Of a stretch of 48,269 bases of DNA, positions 33,047 through 41,500 are shown in pieces. The stretch comes from Candidatus Treponema equifaecale (GTDB lineage Bacteria > Spirochaetota > Spirochaetia > Treponematales > Treponemataceae): the NCBI GenBank assembly GCA_018064905.1, contig JAGHUJ010000046.1, forward strand, positions 1-48,269, read 5' to 3'. Both the position numbers and the translations under genes were made by a program. The notes below the pieces were generated by a model. The model was not told where the DNA came from and did no database searches. It worked only from the letters and a program-made list of their open reading frames with translations. How positions within the stretch are numbered: the first letter of the stretch is position 1; each line of letters opens with the position of its first letter.

Positions 33047-34672
33047 TCAGTCGTCAAATCTGTTTTCCCAGCGTTTTCGGCTGGCCTTTAAGTTCAGCTC
33101 AACTGGAATCTGATCAAAGCCCAGATCCTTTCGGATTGAGTTTTTGAGATAAGTGACATAGCTTTCCGGAACATTGTCGGGACTGGTGCAGAAAATTCTG
33201 AATGAAACAGGATTTGCGCTGGTCTGAGTCATGTAGCGGATCTTAAAATGGATAGCCTTGCTTGCTGGAGGCGGATAATGGAAGAGCCAGTCTCCCAGAG
33301 CCTTGTTCAAAGCACTTGTATCAACTTTATGAGTGAGCTGTCCGTAAATTTCAATTGTCTTGTTCAGAAGATCCTTGATTCCTTCACCGTTAAGTGCGGA
33401 AAGAGGAAGAATCGGCGCCCAGTTCATATGACCGAACATAGCTTTGATATAATCAACAGTGTTGCGGAGAGTTTTTCGGCTCTGGTCCTGAGTGTCCCAT
33501 TTGTTCAGAATAAAGATTATTCCACGACCCCGTTCGTAGGCAAGAGAACAGATTTTTTTGTCCTGTTCAGCCAGCCCTTCCTGAGCATCTATCATAAGGA
33601 AAACAACGTCGCACTTGTCCAGAGTTTTAATGGCACGGTTTACAGAATAATATTCAACATTTTCGTGAACCTTCTTTTTGCGGCGAATACCTGCTGTGTC
33701 CATAATCTCAAAATATCTGCCACCGTAAGCAAAGCTTCCTTCAACAACATCGCGGGTTGTGCCGGCATAGTCAGAAACGATGGAATTTTCAGAGTGGGTA
33801 AGGCGGTTTGAAAGAGTCGATTTTCCAGTGTTAGGTTTTCCAAGAATTGCGATTCTGATTGGAATGTCCTTTTCTTCACCTTCCTGAACCTTGCTGAAAT
33901 CCAGACCTTCGTTGATTTTGTGGGCAAGATCAGTAATGTGGTCGCCGTGGTCAGCAGAAATAAAGAGCAGTTCCTTAAAACCGTACTGAAGATAGTTCCA
34001 TGCAACGTCCTCGCCTCTGCCGCCCTCGCATTTGTTTACAGCAACAATGAGTTTGTTCCAGTGTGGACGCAAAAGGTGAATGAATTCCTCGTCCTCACCA
34101 GTGATTACGCCAGCTTCAAGGAGAAGAAGAATCTTGTCAGCTTTTTCCAGCATCTGAATGGTCTTTTCAACAACAAGTTCGTCCATTTCAGATTCACGGC
34201 TCTTAAGGTCCCGGTCAAGTTTATATCCACCTGTATCCACAAGGTGAACAGGTTTTCCAGCAATGAATGCCTGAGCTTCAACTGGATCTCGGGTAACGCC
34301 AGGGGTTGGATCAACAATAGCAAGTCTTCTTCGCATAAAACGGTTGAAGAGTGTAGATTTACCAACATTTGGACGCCCGGCAATTACTACCAGCGGAAGA
34401 TTTATGTAATGCTTGTGCTTGTCGAAGCCTGAATTTTTGATTTCACTGTCAGCGGCTTCATCTGCAATTTCTTCATCTTTTGTGTCATTGATTGACCAGT
34501 CATCATCAGCATCCTGAGGCAAGTCTCCAACAGAAGCTCTGAATGCATTGAGTTCAGCCATAGCTCTTTCTTCAGCTTCGGCCTCCCCTTGAGAAATGAT
34601 GCTTTCATATTCCTGATCCTTTTTTGGTTTTGGTTTAGAAAAGTCAGGTTTTGCTTTTTTGTTTTTAGCCAT
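33047..34672 (-). CDS. der: Ribosome-assembly GTPase Der (EngA)
   Basis: A double GTPase required for 50S assembly. Both G domains are complete: G1 AGRPNVGKSTLFNRF near residue 97 and GKPNTGKSTLSNRL near 280, with DTGGYK and DTAGIRRKKKV as G3 and NKCE and NKWD as G4. The C-terminal KH-like domain ends the protein. Residues 1-85 form an extra acidic, charged extension not found in short Der proteins. ATG 34672 is chosen; upstream in-frame starts reach into the promoter. No ribosome-binding site; TAAAAT lies seven bases before ATG. Confidence 0.95.
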   Translation of the reverse strand: MAKNKKAKPDFSKPKPKKDQEYESIISQGEAEAEERAMAELNAFRASVGDLPQDADDDWSINDTKDEEIADEAADSEIKNSGFDKHKHYINLPLVVIAGRPNVGKSTLFNRFMRRRLAIVDPTPGVTRDPVEAQAFIAGKPVHLVDTGGYKLDRDLKSRESEMDELVVEKTIQMLEKADKILLLLEAGVITGEDEEFIHLLRPHWNKLIVAVNKCEGGRGEDVAWNYLQYGFKELLFISADHGDHITDLAHKINEGLDFSKVQEGEEKDIPIRIAILGKPNTGKSTLSNRLTHSENSIVSDYAGTTRDVVEGSFAYGGRYFEIMDTAGIRRKKKVHENVEYYSVNRAIKTLDKCDVVFLMIDAQEGLAEQDKKICSLAYERGRGIIFILNKWDTQDQSRKTLRNTVDYIKAMFGHMNWAPILPLSALNGEGIKDLLNKTIEIYGQLTHKVDTSALNKALGDWLFHYPPPASKAIHFKIRYMTQTSANPVSFRIFCTSPDNVPESYVTYLKNSIRKDLGFDQIPVELNLKASRKRWENRFDD

Positions 34673-34679
34673 AGAGAAT

Positions 34680-34685
34680 ATTTTA
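34680..34685 (-). promoter_or_regulatory. -10 box before der
   Basis: TAAAAT on the minus strand, then seven bases and ATG. Predicted leader is zero or one base. No Shine-Dalgarno sequence is visible. Confidence 0.4.
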
Positions 34686-34768
34686 TTGGAAATTGGAAAA
34701 TTTTTATAGGGGGTAGGGGAAAAGTAGAAAAGCAAATTAATTATGAGTGAAAAGCTGAATTAATTCCA

Positions 34769-34803
34769 AAAAAAAAGTGGGACGCAGCTGGACCCCGCTT
34801 TTT
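34769..34803 (-). terminator. Terminator of ptsI, built from repeat ends
   Basis: On the minus strand AGCGGGG pairs with CCCACTT, followed by nine T. On the + strand the hairpin reads AGTGGGACGCAG (34776-34787) directly joined to CTGGACCCCGCT (34788-34799). These match the left and right ends of the repeat at 36,686-36,816 with the middle missing. The rest of the gap 34,686-34,853 holds no gene. Confidence 0.8.
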
Positions 34804-34853
34804 TTTAAGCTTAAAATAAATTCCAATTGTAATTAAATTGCTCTTTGAAAATA

Positions 34854-36569
34854 CTACAGATCGTTCAGTTTTTTTGAAGAAATTGCCTTAAGCTCCGGCA
34901 CACTGATTTTAGAAAGAATTTCCTTTACCTGTGTAATCAGCTTTGGACTCATACTTAAGTTTCGTACACCCATTCCTGCAAGCACAAGCACGCTGTCTCT
35001 TCGGCTTGCCATTTCACCACAAACGGAAAGGTCAATTTTTGCCTTTTCAGCTTCTGTAATTGTCTTTTGGATCAGACGGAGAACAGCAAGATGGAACTCG
35101 TTGTAAAGTTCAGAAACAGCAGAATTTTCACGGTCAACACCGATTGTATACTGAGTAAGGTCGTTTGTACCGATTGAGAAGAAGTCTGAAATTTTAGCAA
35201 AGCAGTCAGCAGTCATTGCGGCAGCGGCAGTTTCAATCATAACACCGATAGGAACCTTTTCATTGAATTCAATTCCCTCAGATTTAAGTTCTTCACGAAC
35301 CTTTTCTGCGATTTTGAGAGCCTGCTTAACCTGCTCAATACTGGTAACAAGTGGAAGCATGATCTTAAGATTTCCGTAAACGCTGGCTCTGTAAAGGGCA
35401 CGGAACTGAGTCTTAAGCTGCTGAGGGTTTGCAAGACTGAGACGAATTGCACGAAGTCCCATAAGAGGATTTTTTTCATCAGAAGCGTTGCGGATTTCTG
35501 AAGAATTAATGAGCTTGTCGCCGCCTGCATCCAATGTTCGGATTGTGACAGGTTTGCCCTGCATTGTCTGAAGAACAGTTTTATATGCGTTGAACTGGCT
35601 TTCTTCGCTGAATGCAGCACCAGAAGCATGGGCAGGACCAATATTGCTGTTGGTTTCGCTCATAAAAAGGAATTCAGTTCTGAACAGACCGATTCCGTCA
35701 GCACCTTCTTCCATTGCAATTCTGGCTTCCTCAACTGTACCGATGTTTGCATAAAGTTTGAACAGTTCCCCGTCCTCAGTTTTTGCAGGCTGGTCTCTGA
35801 AGAATTTAAGCTTTTCAGAATGTTCTCTGGCAGTCTCGATTTTTTTTCGGTATTCATCAATTGTGAGCTCGTCTGGATTGTCGATTACTTCACCAGAATC
35901 GCCGTCAACAATGATTGTGGATTCATTCTGAATTTCAGAAGTGATGTTTTCCAATGCGAATACTGCAGGAATTCCATAGTTTCTGGCAAGAATGCCAACG
36001 TGTGAAGAAACGCCGCCTTCAATAAGTGCAAGACCTGCAATCTGTCTCTTTGAAAGGATGATTGTGTCGCTTGGATTCATTGTTTTTGCAACAATTACAG
36101 CACCGTCAGGAACGTTTTCGATATTGAAGGGATGAAAATCAAGAAGATCATCAAGAACACGGCCAAAAATGTCGCAGATGTCCTGAGCTCGTTCTGCAAG
36201 ATATTCATTTCCGCTGGAACGAAGCTTGTCCGCATAATCTTCTGTCTTCTGATTCAGGATATATTCGATTGTTCTATTTGAATTTTCAAAAGAAGTCCGC
36301 ACATCCTTAAGAAATTCAGGATCGTTGAGCATGAGAAAATAAGTTTCAAAAATTTCAGATTGAACCTTGTCTCCCTTTACAGCATCAAGCTGAGCGGCAA
36401 TCTGAGCAGTGACAGTTGCCAGGGATTTTTCAAACCGTTCAAGCTGTTTCGGATGCTCTTCTGGTTTAATAAAATTAGAAGGAATTACACGCTTTTCAGA
36501 CTCAGGCACAACAAATGCCTTGCCGATTCCAATACCATTAGAAGCCGAAATACCAAATAAAACGTTCAT
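34854..36569 (-). CDS. ptsI: PTS enzyme I (PEP-protein phosphotransferase)
   Basis: Takes phosphate from phosphoenolpyruvate and passes it to HPr. The 571-residue product has the N-terminal HPr-binding part, the active-site His in GGVSSHVGILARNYGIPA near residue 187, and the PEP-binding barrel with GIGLFRTEFLFM near 300, FSIGTNDLTQYT near 455 and CGEMASRRDSVLVLAGMG near 505. ATG 36569 gives the family start MNVLFGISASNGIGIGKA; ATGs at 36590 and 36599 are also in frame. No Shine-Dalgarno was found for any. ptsH and EII genes are not in the window, so the role may be regulatory. Confidence 0.94.
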   Translation of the reverse strand: MNVLFGISASNGIGIGKAFVVPESEKRVIPSNFIKPEEHPKQLERFEKSLATVTAQIAAQLDAVKGDKVQSEIFETYFLMLNDPEFLKDVRTSFENSNRTIEYILNQKTEDYADKLRSSGNEYLAERAQDICDIFGRVLDDLLDFHPFNIENVPDGAVIVAKTMNPSDTIILSKRQIAGLALIEGGVSSHVGILARNYGIPAVFALENITSEIQNESTIIVDGDSGEVIDNPDELTIDEYRKKIETAREHSEKLKFFRDQPAKTEDGELFKLYANIGTVEEARIAMEEGADGIGLFRTEFLFMSETNSNIGPAHASGAAFSEESQFNAYKTVLQTMQGKPVTIRTLDAGGDKLINSSEIRNASDEKNPLMGLRAIRLSLANPQQLKTQFRALYRASVYGNLKIMLPLVTSIEQVKQALKIAEKVREELKSEGIEFNEKVPIGVMIETAAAAMTADCFAKISDFFSIGTNDLTQYTIGVDRENSAVSELYNEFHLAVLRLIQKTITEAEKAKIDLSVCGEMASRRDSVLVLAGMGVRNLSMSPKLITQVKEILSKISVPELKAISSKKLNDL

Positions 36570-36638
36570 TAAATTCAAGTGTAATACCATATTTTTCATT
36601 TGTCAAATGCCGAATAAGTTTTGTATTTTTGCGACCTG

Positions 36639-36647
36639 TGATATAAT
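36639..36647 (+). promoter_or_regulatory. Extended -10 promoter before the repeat and methyltransferase
   Basis: TGATATAAT (TATAAT 36642-36647) with a TTTTGT-like -35 at 36619-36624, spacing 17. The transcript would start near 36654 and carry a leader of about 195 bases that contains the repeat. Confidence 0.6.
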
Positions 36648-36685
36648 GGTATGGAAAAGAAATTGTATTTTGTAATGATAAAAAG

Positions 36686-36816
36686 CCGTGGAACAGTGGG
36701 ACGCAGGGAAAAATATTAAGGGGGAACCAGCAACGAAGCAGAGCGAAGCGATTGCGTAGTGGATGCTGGGGGATACCTTGATTTTTTTACCGTCGCTGGG
36801 ACCCGCTGTGGAACGG
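36686..36816. repeat. Intergenic element with imperfect terminal inverted repeats
   Basis: The two 21-base ends (36686-36706 and 36796-36816) are inverted copies with 15 of 21 positions identical; both begin CCGT and carry ACAG and GGG. The middle contains GGGGGAACCAGCAACGAAG and GATGCTGGGGGATACC. Total about 131 bases, no coding capacity. Its ends match the collapsed hairpin at 34,776-34,799, and its middle resembles 15,236-15,380. A small non-autonomous mobile element or a structured RNA are both possible. Confidence 0.6.
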
Positions 36817-36848
36817 ATTTTTAACAATTGAAAAAAATGGAGTTTGTT

Positions 36849-37601
36849 ATGGCTGAGACACAGTGGTTTGAAAAAGAAGAATTCTGGAACAATTATGGAC
36901 CAATTATGTTTGATGCGGCGCGCTGGGCAGAAGCTCCAAATGTTGCTGAACACGTCTGCAGAATTGCAGGCCTTTCAAAAGGTGCAAAAATTCTGGATGC
37001 AGGCTGTGGACCTGGAAGAATTTCGGTTGAACTGGCTTTGCTTGGCCTTGATGTAACCGGTGTAGATTTGATTCAGTCCGAACTGGATGCAGCAGCAGAA
37101 AGCGCCACAGATGAAGGCGTTGATCTTGAACTGATTCGGGCAGATTTGAGAACCTTCAAGACAGAAACAAAATATGACTGTGCCATCAACTTGTACACTT
37201 CCTTCGGTTACTGCGACACAATGGAAGAAGACGTACAGATTTTAAAGAGCATTTACGATTCAGTTAAGGAAGGCGGATTCTTCATTCTGGAAAATTTGAG
37301 CCGGGAAATTGCAATCAAGGATTTTACGGAAGGTGAATGGTTTGAACGAGCCGGAAAAACAGTCCTCACAGATTTTGGAGTAGTGGGTGCCTGGGAAGGA
37401 CTTCGTTCAAGATGGATTTTAATCGATAACGAAACCGGTGAAAGAATCGAGCACGAATTCGTTCAAAGACTGTACAGTGCCGTAGAATTAAAGAGAATAA
37501 TGCTGGGAATCGGCTTTAAGTCCGTGGAAATTTACGGAGACTTTGATTTTAGTCCATACAATCAGAACGCAAGAACAATGGTTGTGGTGGCTAGAAAATA
37601 A
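36849..37601 (+). CDS. Class I SAM-dependent methyltransferase
   Basis: A 250-residue enzyme with a Rossmann methyltransferase fold: motif I AKILDAGCGPGRISVELALLG near residue 46, motif II VTGVDLIQSELDAA and DCAINLYTSFGYC as motif IV. The C-terminal half has the beta-rich insertion typical of small-molecule methyltransferases of the UbiE/Methyltransf_25 type. ATG 36849 follows GGAG by eight bases; an earlier in-frame start at 36828 lacks one. The substrate is not known. The gene stands alone. Confidence 0.9.
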   Translation: MAETQWFEKEEFWNNYGPIMFDAARWAEAPNVAEHVCRIAGLSKGAKILDAGCGPGRISVELALLGLDVTGVDLIQSELDAAAESATDEGVDLELIRADLRTFKTETKYDCAINLYTSFGYCDTMEEDVQILKSIYDSVKEGGFFILENLSREIAIKDFTEGEWFERAGKTVLTDFGVVGAWEGLRSRWILIDNETGERIEHEFVQRLYSAVELKRIMLGIGFKSVEIYGDFDFSPYNQNARTMVVVARK

Positions 37602-37633
37602 TTAGCAATTCGAAATGCGTAATGCGCAATTGG

Positions 37634-37680
37634 AAGGGGGCTCGCACTGCTTTTGTTGTGTGTTGGCCCTTTTGCAAATT
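37634..37680 (+). terminator. Putative terminator after the methyltransferase
   Basis: Arms AAGGG + CTCGCAC and GTGTGTTGG + CCCTTTT form an imperfect stem with a 10-base loop. The left part AAGGGGGCT and the preceding GCAATT/TAATGCGCAATT resemble the terminator region after pta (20,858-20,925). Confidence 0.5.
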
Positions 37681-38108
37681 TAAAGGGATTTGTCTCTTGA
37701 AACAAAGGAAATGTTCACCATGCTTTTTTCAACGAGAACTGAGCTCTGATTTAATTTTACCAGAACCTTGTCGATTATTTTCTGTACGGCTTCAGAATCC
37801 GAATTGATGATTTTGCAGACTATGGTTCGTTCAGAAACAGGTGTTCCAGACTCATCAGTCCAGTAACCGTCTGCGTCAAAAATTGTGTAGCCTTCAAGGT
37901 GCTCCGAACAGATTTCTGCGACCAGCTTTACAGCATCATCGTAAGAAATTTCAGGTTTATATGTGTCCTTGTCGTTTGTTCCAATGTACAAAGTGTACTG
38001 ACAGTCAGGTTCATTTGATTTTTGAATTGAATTTAAAACATAAAAAAGATTGAATCCAATCAGAATCAACGCAAATGAAACAACAGCAATTTTCTTCAGA
38101 TTTTTCAT
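37680..38108 (-). CDS. Membrane-anchored DUF3574-like protein
   Basis: A 142-residue protein with an N-terminal membrane or signal helix (residues 5-27, KKIAVVSFALILIGFNLFYV) and a small alpha/beta domain. The segments YTLYIGTNDKD, EGYTIFDADGYWTDESG and a final VNISF fit the pattern of DUF3574 (LYFG ... GxTVxDAxGxW ... VxF). AGGAAA lies before ATG. The role is unknown. The neighbouring genes do not help. Confidence 0.7.
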   Translation of the reverse strand: MKNLKKIAVVSFALILIGFNLFYVLNSIQKSNEPDCQYTLYIGTNDKDTYKPEISYDDAVKLVAEICSEHLEGYTIFDADGYWTDESGTPVSERTIVCKIINSDSEAVQKIIDKVLVKLNQSSVLVEKSMVNISFVSRDKSL

Positions 38109-38542
38109 AATTTTCCTGCCTGTGATTTTACATCTATCCTAATACAATAAGATTTCCTTGCATAGTAAAGGTTGGAAAGAATTCAAAAAAGAATTTTCAA
38201 AGCATAATTATAAATGCCCATTTCTTTAACCGTTTTAACCGTATTAACAAATCGGTAAAAGTCGGTTAAAAAGCAAAACAAGGTTGCATAGCCAAAAGTG
38301 TGAAAATCTATTAGTTATGGCTGTGTAATCAAACCTTTTTTATTGCTATCTCCTAAAAATTGCGTGTTATTATGCTCGTTTTTCACTATAAAAATTTACC
38401 GCTTAATTCGAAAAATAAATTGAAATTAAGCCGTAATTTCACCCCACATTCTGTAATCCAACACAGATTTAGTTGTTGCTGCTTAATTTCGACAGGCTCA
38501 ATCGGCGCAACAATACAATTTTTTGGGGAAACACTCTAAATA
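38109..38542. other. Hairpin-rich intergenic region
   Basis: No gene was found in 470 bases. Structures: a nested hairpin at 38225-38270 (TTTAACCG/CGGTTAAA); a stem at 38280-38337 where GCATAGCC pairs with GGCTGTGT and AAGGTT with AACCTT, followed by T's on the + strand; GCTTAATT/AATTAAGC at 38401-38431; and TTGTTGC/GCAACAA at about 38473-38513, whose loop holds TTTCGACAGGCTCAA, a repeat motif. A small + strand RNA ending near 38345 is possible. A hairpin for the activase is listed separately. Confidence 0.5.
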
Positions 38543-38580
38543 AAATAAGGGGCACACTTCAAAAGTGCACCCCTTTTGTT
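38543..38580 (-). terminator. Terminator of the activase gene
   Basis: A 12-bp stem with two wobbles (38547-38558 with 38564-38575; minus-strand arms AAGGGGTGCACT and AGTGTGCCCCTT), then ATTTTATTTAG. It lies directly after the stop codon. Confidence 0.85.
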
Positions 38581-41500
38581 TTAATTTGCTGTAGTTGCTG
38601 GAACTACATTTGCATCAATTGGATCATTGTCCACGAACTGACTGCCACCTGACGCGTACTGAATTATTGGTTCAACTGGGCCTTTCTTTGTCCAGATTTT
38701 GCCGTTTTTCATTTCGTCTGGGTTTTTGCCGATTGGTGCGTTTGAAAGCAAGAGCTTAAGTCTGTTAAGCTGGTTTACTTCTGATGCACCTGGGTCGTAG
38801 TCAATTGCACTGATGTTTGACTCTGGGAATCTTCTTCTCAATTCCTTAATCATACCCTTACCAGTGATGTGGTTTGGAAGACATGCAAATGGCTGTACAC
38901 AGGCAATGCTTGGAGCACCTGAGTGAATCAGTTCTACCATTTCAGCTGTAAGGAACCAGCCTTCACCGGAAATGTTACCAGTCTGTACGATTCCGTCAAC
39001 GCTGTCCATCATTTTCCAGATTGAAGTTGGAGTATCAAATCTTCGACTCTTCTTGAGTCTCTTGATGATGTAACCGCGCATGAAGTCCAGAACTTTAATG
39101 ATGAGTTTTCCGTTTCTTTCTTCAGCTTTAGGGAAGGCAAGTTCACGGTGGCGGAATACACCGTCACTCATTGTGTAGTAAATGAAGTCCATCAAATCTG
39201 GCATTACACATTCTGCGCCTTCTTTTTCAATTACGTTTACCATGTCGTTGTTTGCAGTTGGGTGGAATTTAACAAGAATTTCACCAACAACACCAACTCT
39301 TGGCTTTTTAACTGGAAGAATTGGAAGCTTGTCAAATTCACGGATGATTCCGCGGATAAGCTTTCTGTACTTGAATGGAGAAAGTGACTTGAGGACTTCT
39401 TCAGCCTTTGCATTCCATTTTTCGTAAAGTGCATTTGCTGAGCCTGGTTCTGCTTCATAAGGACGAACTCTGTAGAGAACGCGCATCAAAAGGTCACCAA
39501 TAAATACAGAACGGAGTGCACGCACAACCAGTGGGAACGAATATGTAAAGCCTGGATTCTTTTCAAGGCCAACGGCATTCATGGAAATTACTGGAATGTG
39601 TCCCCAGCCTGCATCGTTCAAGGCACGGCGGATAAATCCAATGTAGTTTGTTGCACGACAGCCACCACCAGTCTGAGTGATGAGAAGTGCTGTTTTGTTC
39701 AAGTCATATTTTCCAGATTCAAGTGCATGGATCATCTGACCTGCAACGAGAATTGAAGGATAACATGCATCATTGTTTACATATTTAAGACCAACATCAA
39801 CAGCCTTTGGATCAACTGCATCAAGGATTACAAAATTGTAGCCGGAATAGTTGAATGCCTTCTGCAAAAGTCTGAAGTGGATTGGAGACATCTGTGGAGC
39901 GATGATTGTATACTTCTGCTCCTTCATTTCTTCAGTGAATACTACGCGCTGGTAAGCTGAAGATTTTACTTCAACCTTCTTGCGGTTTCTCTGACGAGCC
40001 TTAACAGCTGCAATGAGGGAACGAATACGGATACGAACTGCACCAAGATTTGAACCTTCATCAATCTTGATGAGAGTATACATTCTGCTCTTTGCCTTCA
40101 TGATTTCGTCAACCTGATCTGCAGTTACGGCATCAAGACCACAACCAAATGATGTGAGCTGAACGATTTCAAGGTTTGGCATTCCTGCAACGAAATTTGC
40201 TGCACGGTAAAGTCTGTTGTGGTAAGTCCACTGGTCAATGATTCTCAATGGTCGTTCAATTGAACCAAGGTGAGCCACTGAATCTTCTGTAAATACCGCA
40301 AGTCCAAGACCGTGAATCATTTCTGGAATACCGTGGTTGATTTCCGGGTCAAGGTGATATGGACGGCCTGCAAGAACAATACCGCTTCCACCTGTTACAA
40401 CCAGCTGTTCAAGTGCTTCTTCTGCTGCTCTCTGAGTATCCAGCTTGAACTGTTCCTGCTCTTTCCAACCTTCATCAACTGCATCAAATACCTGCTGCTG
40501 TGTGAGCTGAGGGAAATGCTTGTGCAATTCTTCATAAACGCGTTCACGGAGGCGAGGCAAGTCGTAAATTGGAAGGAACGGATTCATAAAGAGAAGGTCT
40601 TTTGCTTCTTCGATTGTGTCCAGGTTGTGTTTGAGAACTTCTGGATATGATGTAACTACAGGACAGTTGTAATGGTTTCCTGCACCCTTGTCTTCAATTT
40701 TTTCATAAGGAATACATGGATAGAAAATGAACTTACATCCCATTTTAAGAAGGGATTCCATGTGTCCATGAGAAATTTTTGCAGGGTAACAAACTGACTC
40801 AGATGGAATTGAATCGATACCGCGCTCGTAAATCATTCTGCTTGAACGAGGACTGATTTTTACCTGGAAACCAAGCTTTGTGAAGGTTGTGAACCACAAA
40901 GGATAGTTTTCGTACATGTTGAGAACTCGTGGAATACCTACGCTGCCCATTGGAGCATCTTCTGGACGAAGTGGAATGTAGTGATTGAAGAGTCTCTTGT
41001 ATTTCCAGTCGAAGAGGTTTGGAAGTTCTGCACCAGTATCTTCAACGCCTGTGTTTGCCTTGTTTGAAGCGTCTACAGCCTTTGAAGCGTGTCTTTCCAG
41101 TCCCTTTTCACAGCGGTTACCTGTAATGAACTGTCGCTGTGTTCCGTTTGTTGTGAATGTGTTGATTGTAAGGAGACAGTTGTTCTGACATCCGCCACAA
41201 CGGGTCAAATCCAAAGAAACCTTGAATGATTCAAGCTGTTCTGGAGTTGCAATGTTTGAAACAATCTTTGGAGGAACCCAGCCTGCTTCCTGACCTGGTT
41301 TTGGAGCTGTAAGATCGCACCACTGGTCATAAGCGATTAATGCTGAACCGTAGGCACCCATCAAACCTGCAACATCAGGACGGAATACTGAAACTCCTGA
41401 AATTTTTTCAAATGCACGGAGAACTGCATCGTTGTAGAATGTTCCGCCCTGTACAACAACCTTTGTACCGATTTCTGAAGCACGGCGGAGTTTGATTACT

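Noticed and set aside
36600..36605. TTGACA on the minus strand as -35 of ptsI
   Set aside because: The nearest -10-like sequence lies at a spacing of 9 or 14, outside the usual range, so the promoter of ptsI was left open.
38225..38270. CRISPR-like repeat (TTTTAACCG twice, then inverse copies)
   Set aside because: Only two short direct copies and no spacers; it is a hairpin.
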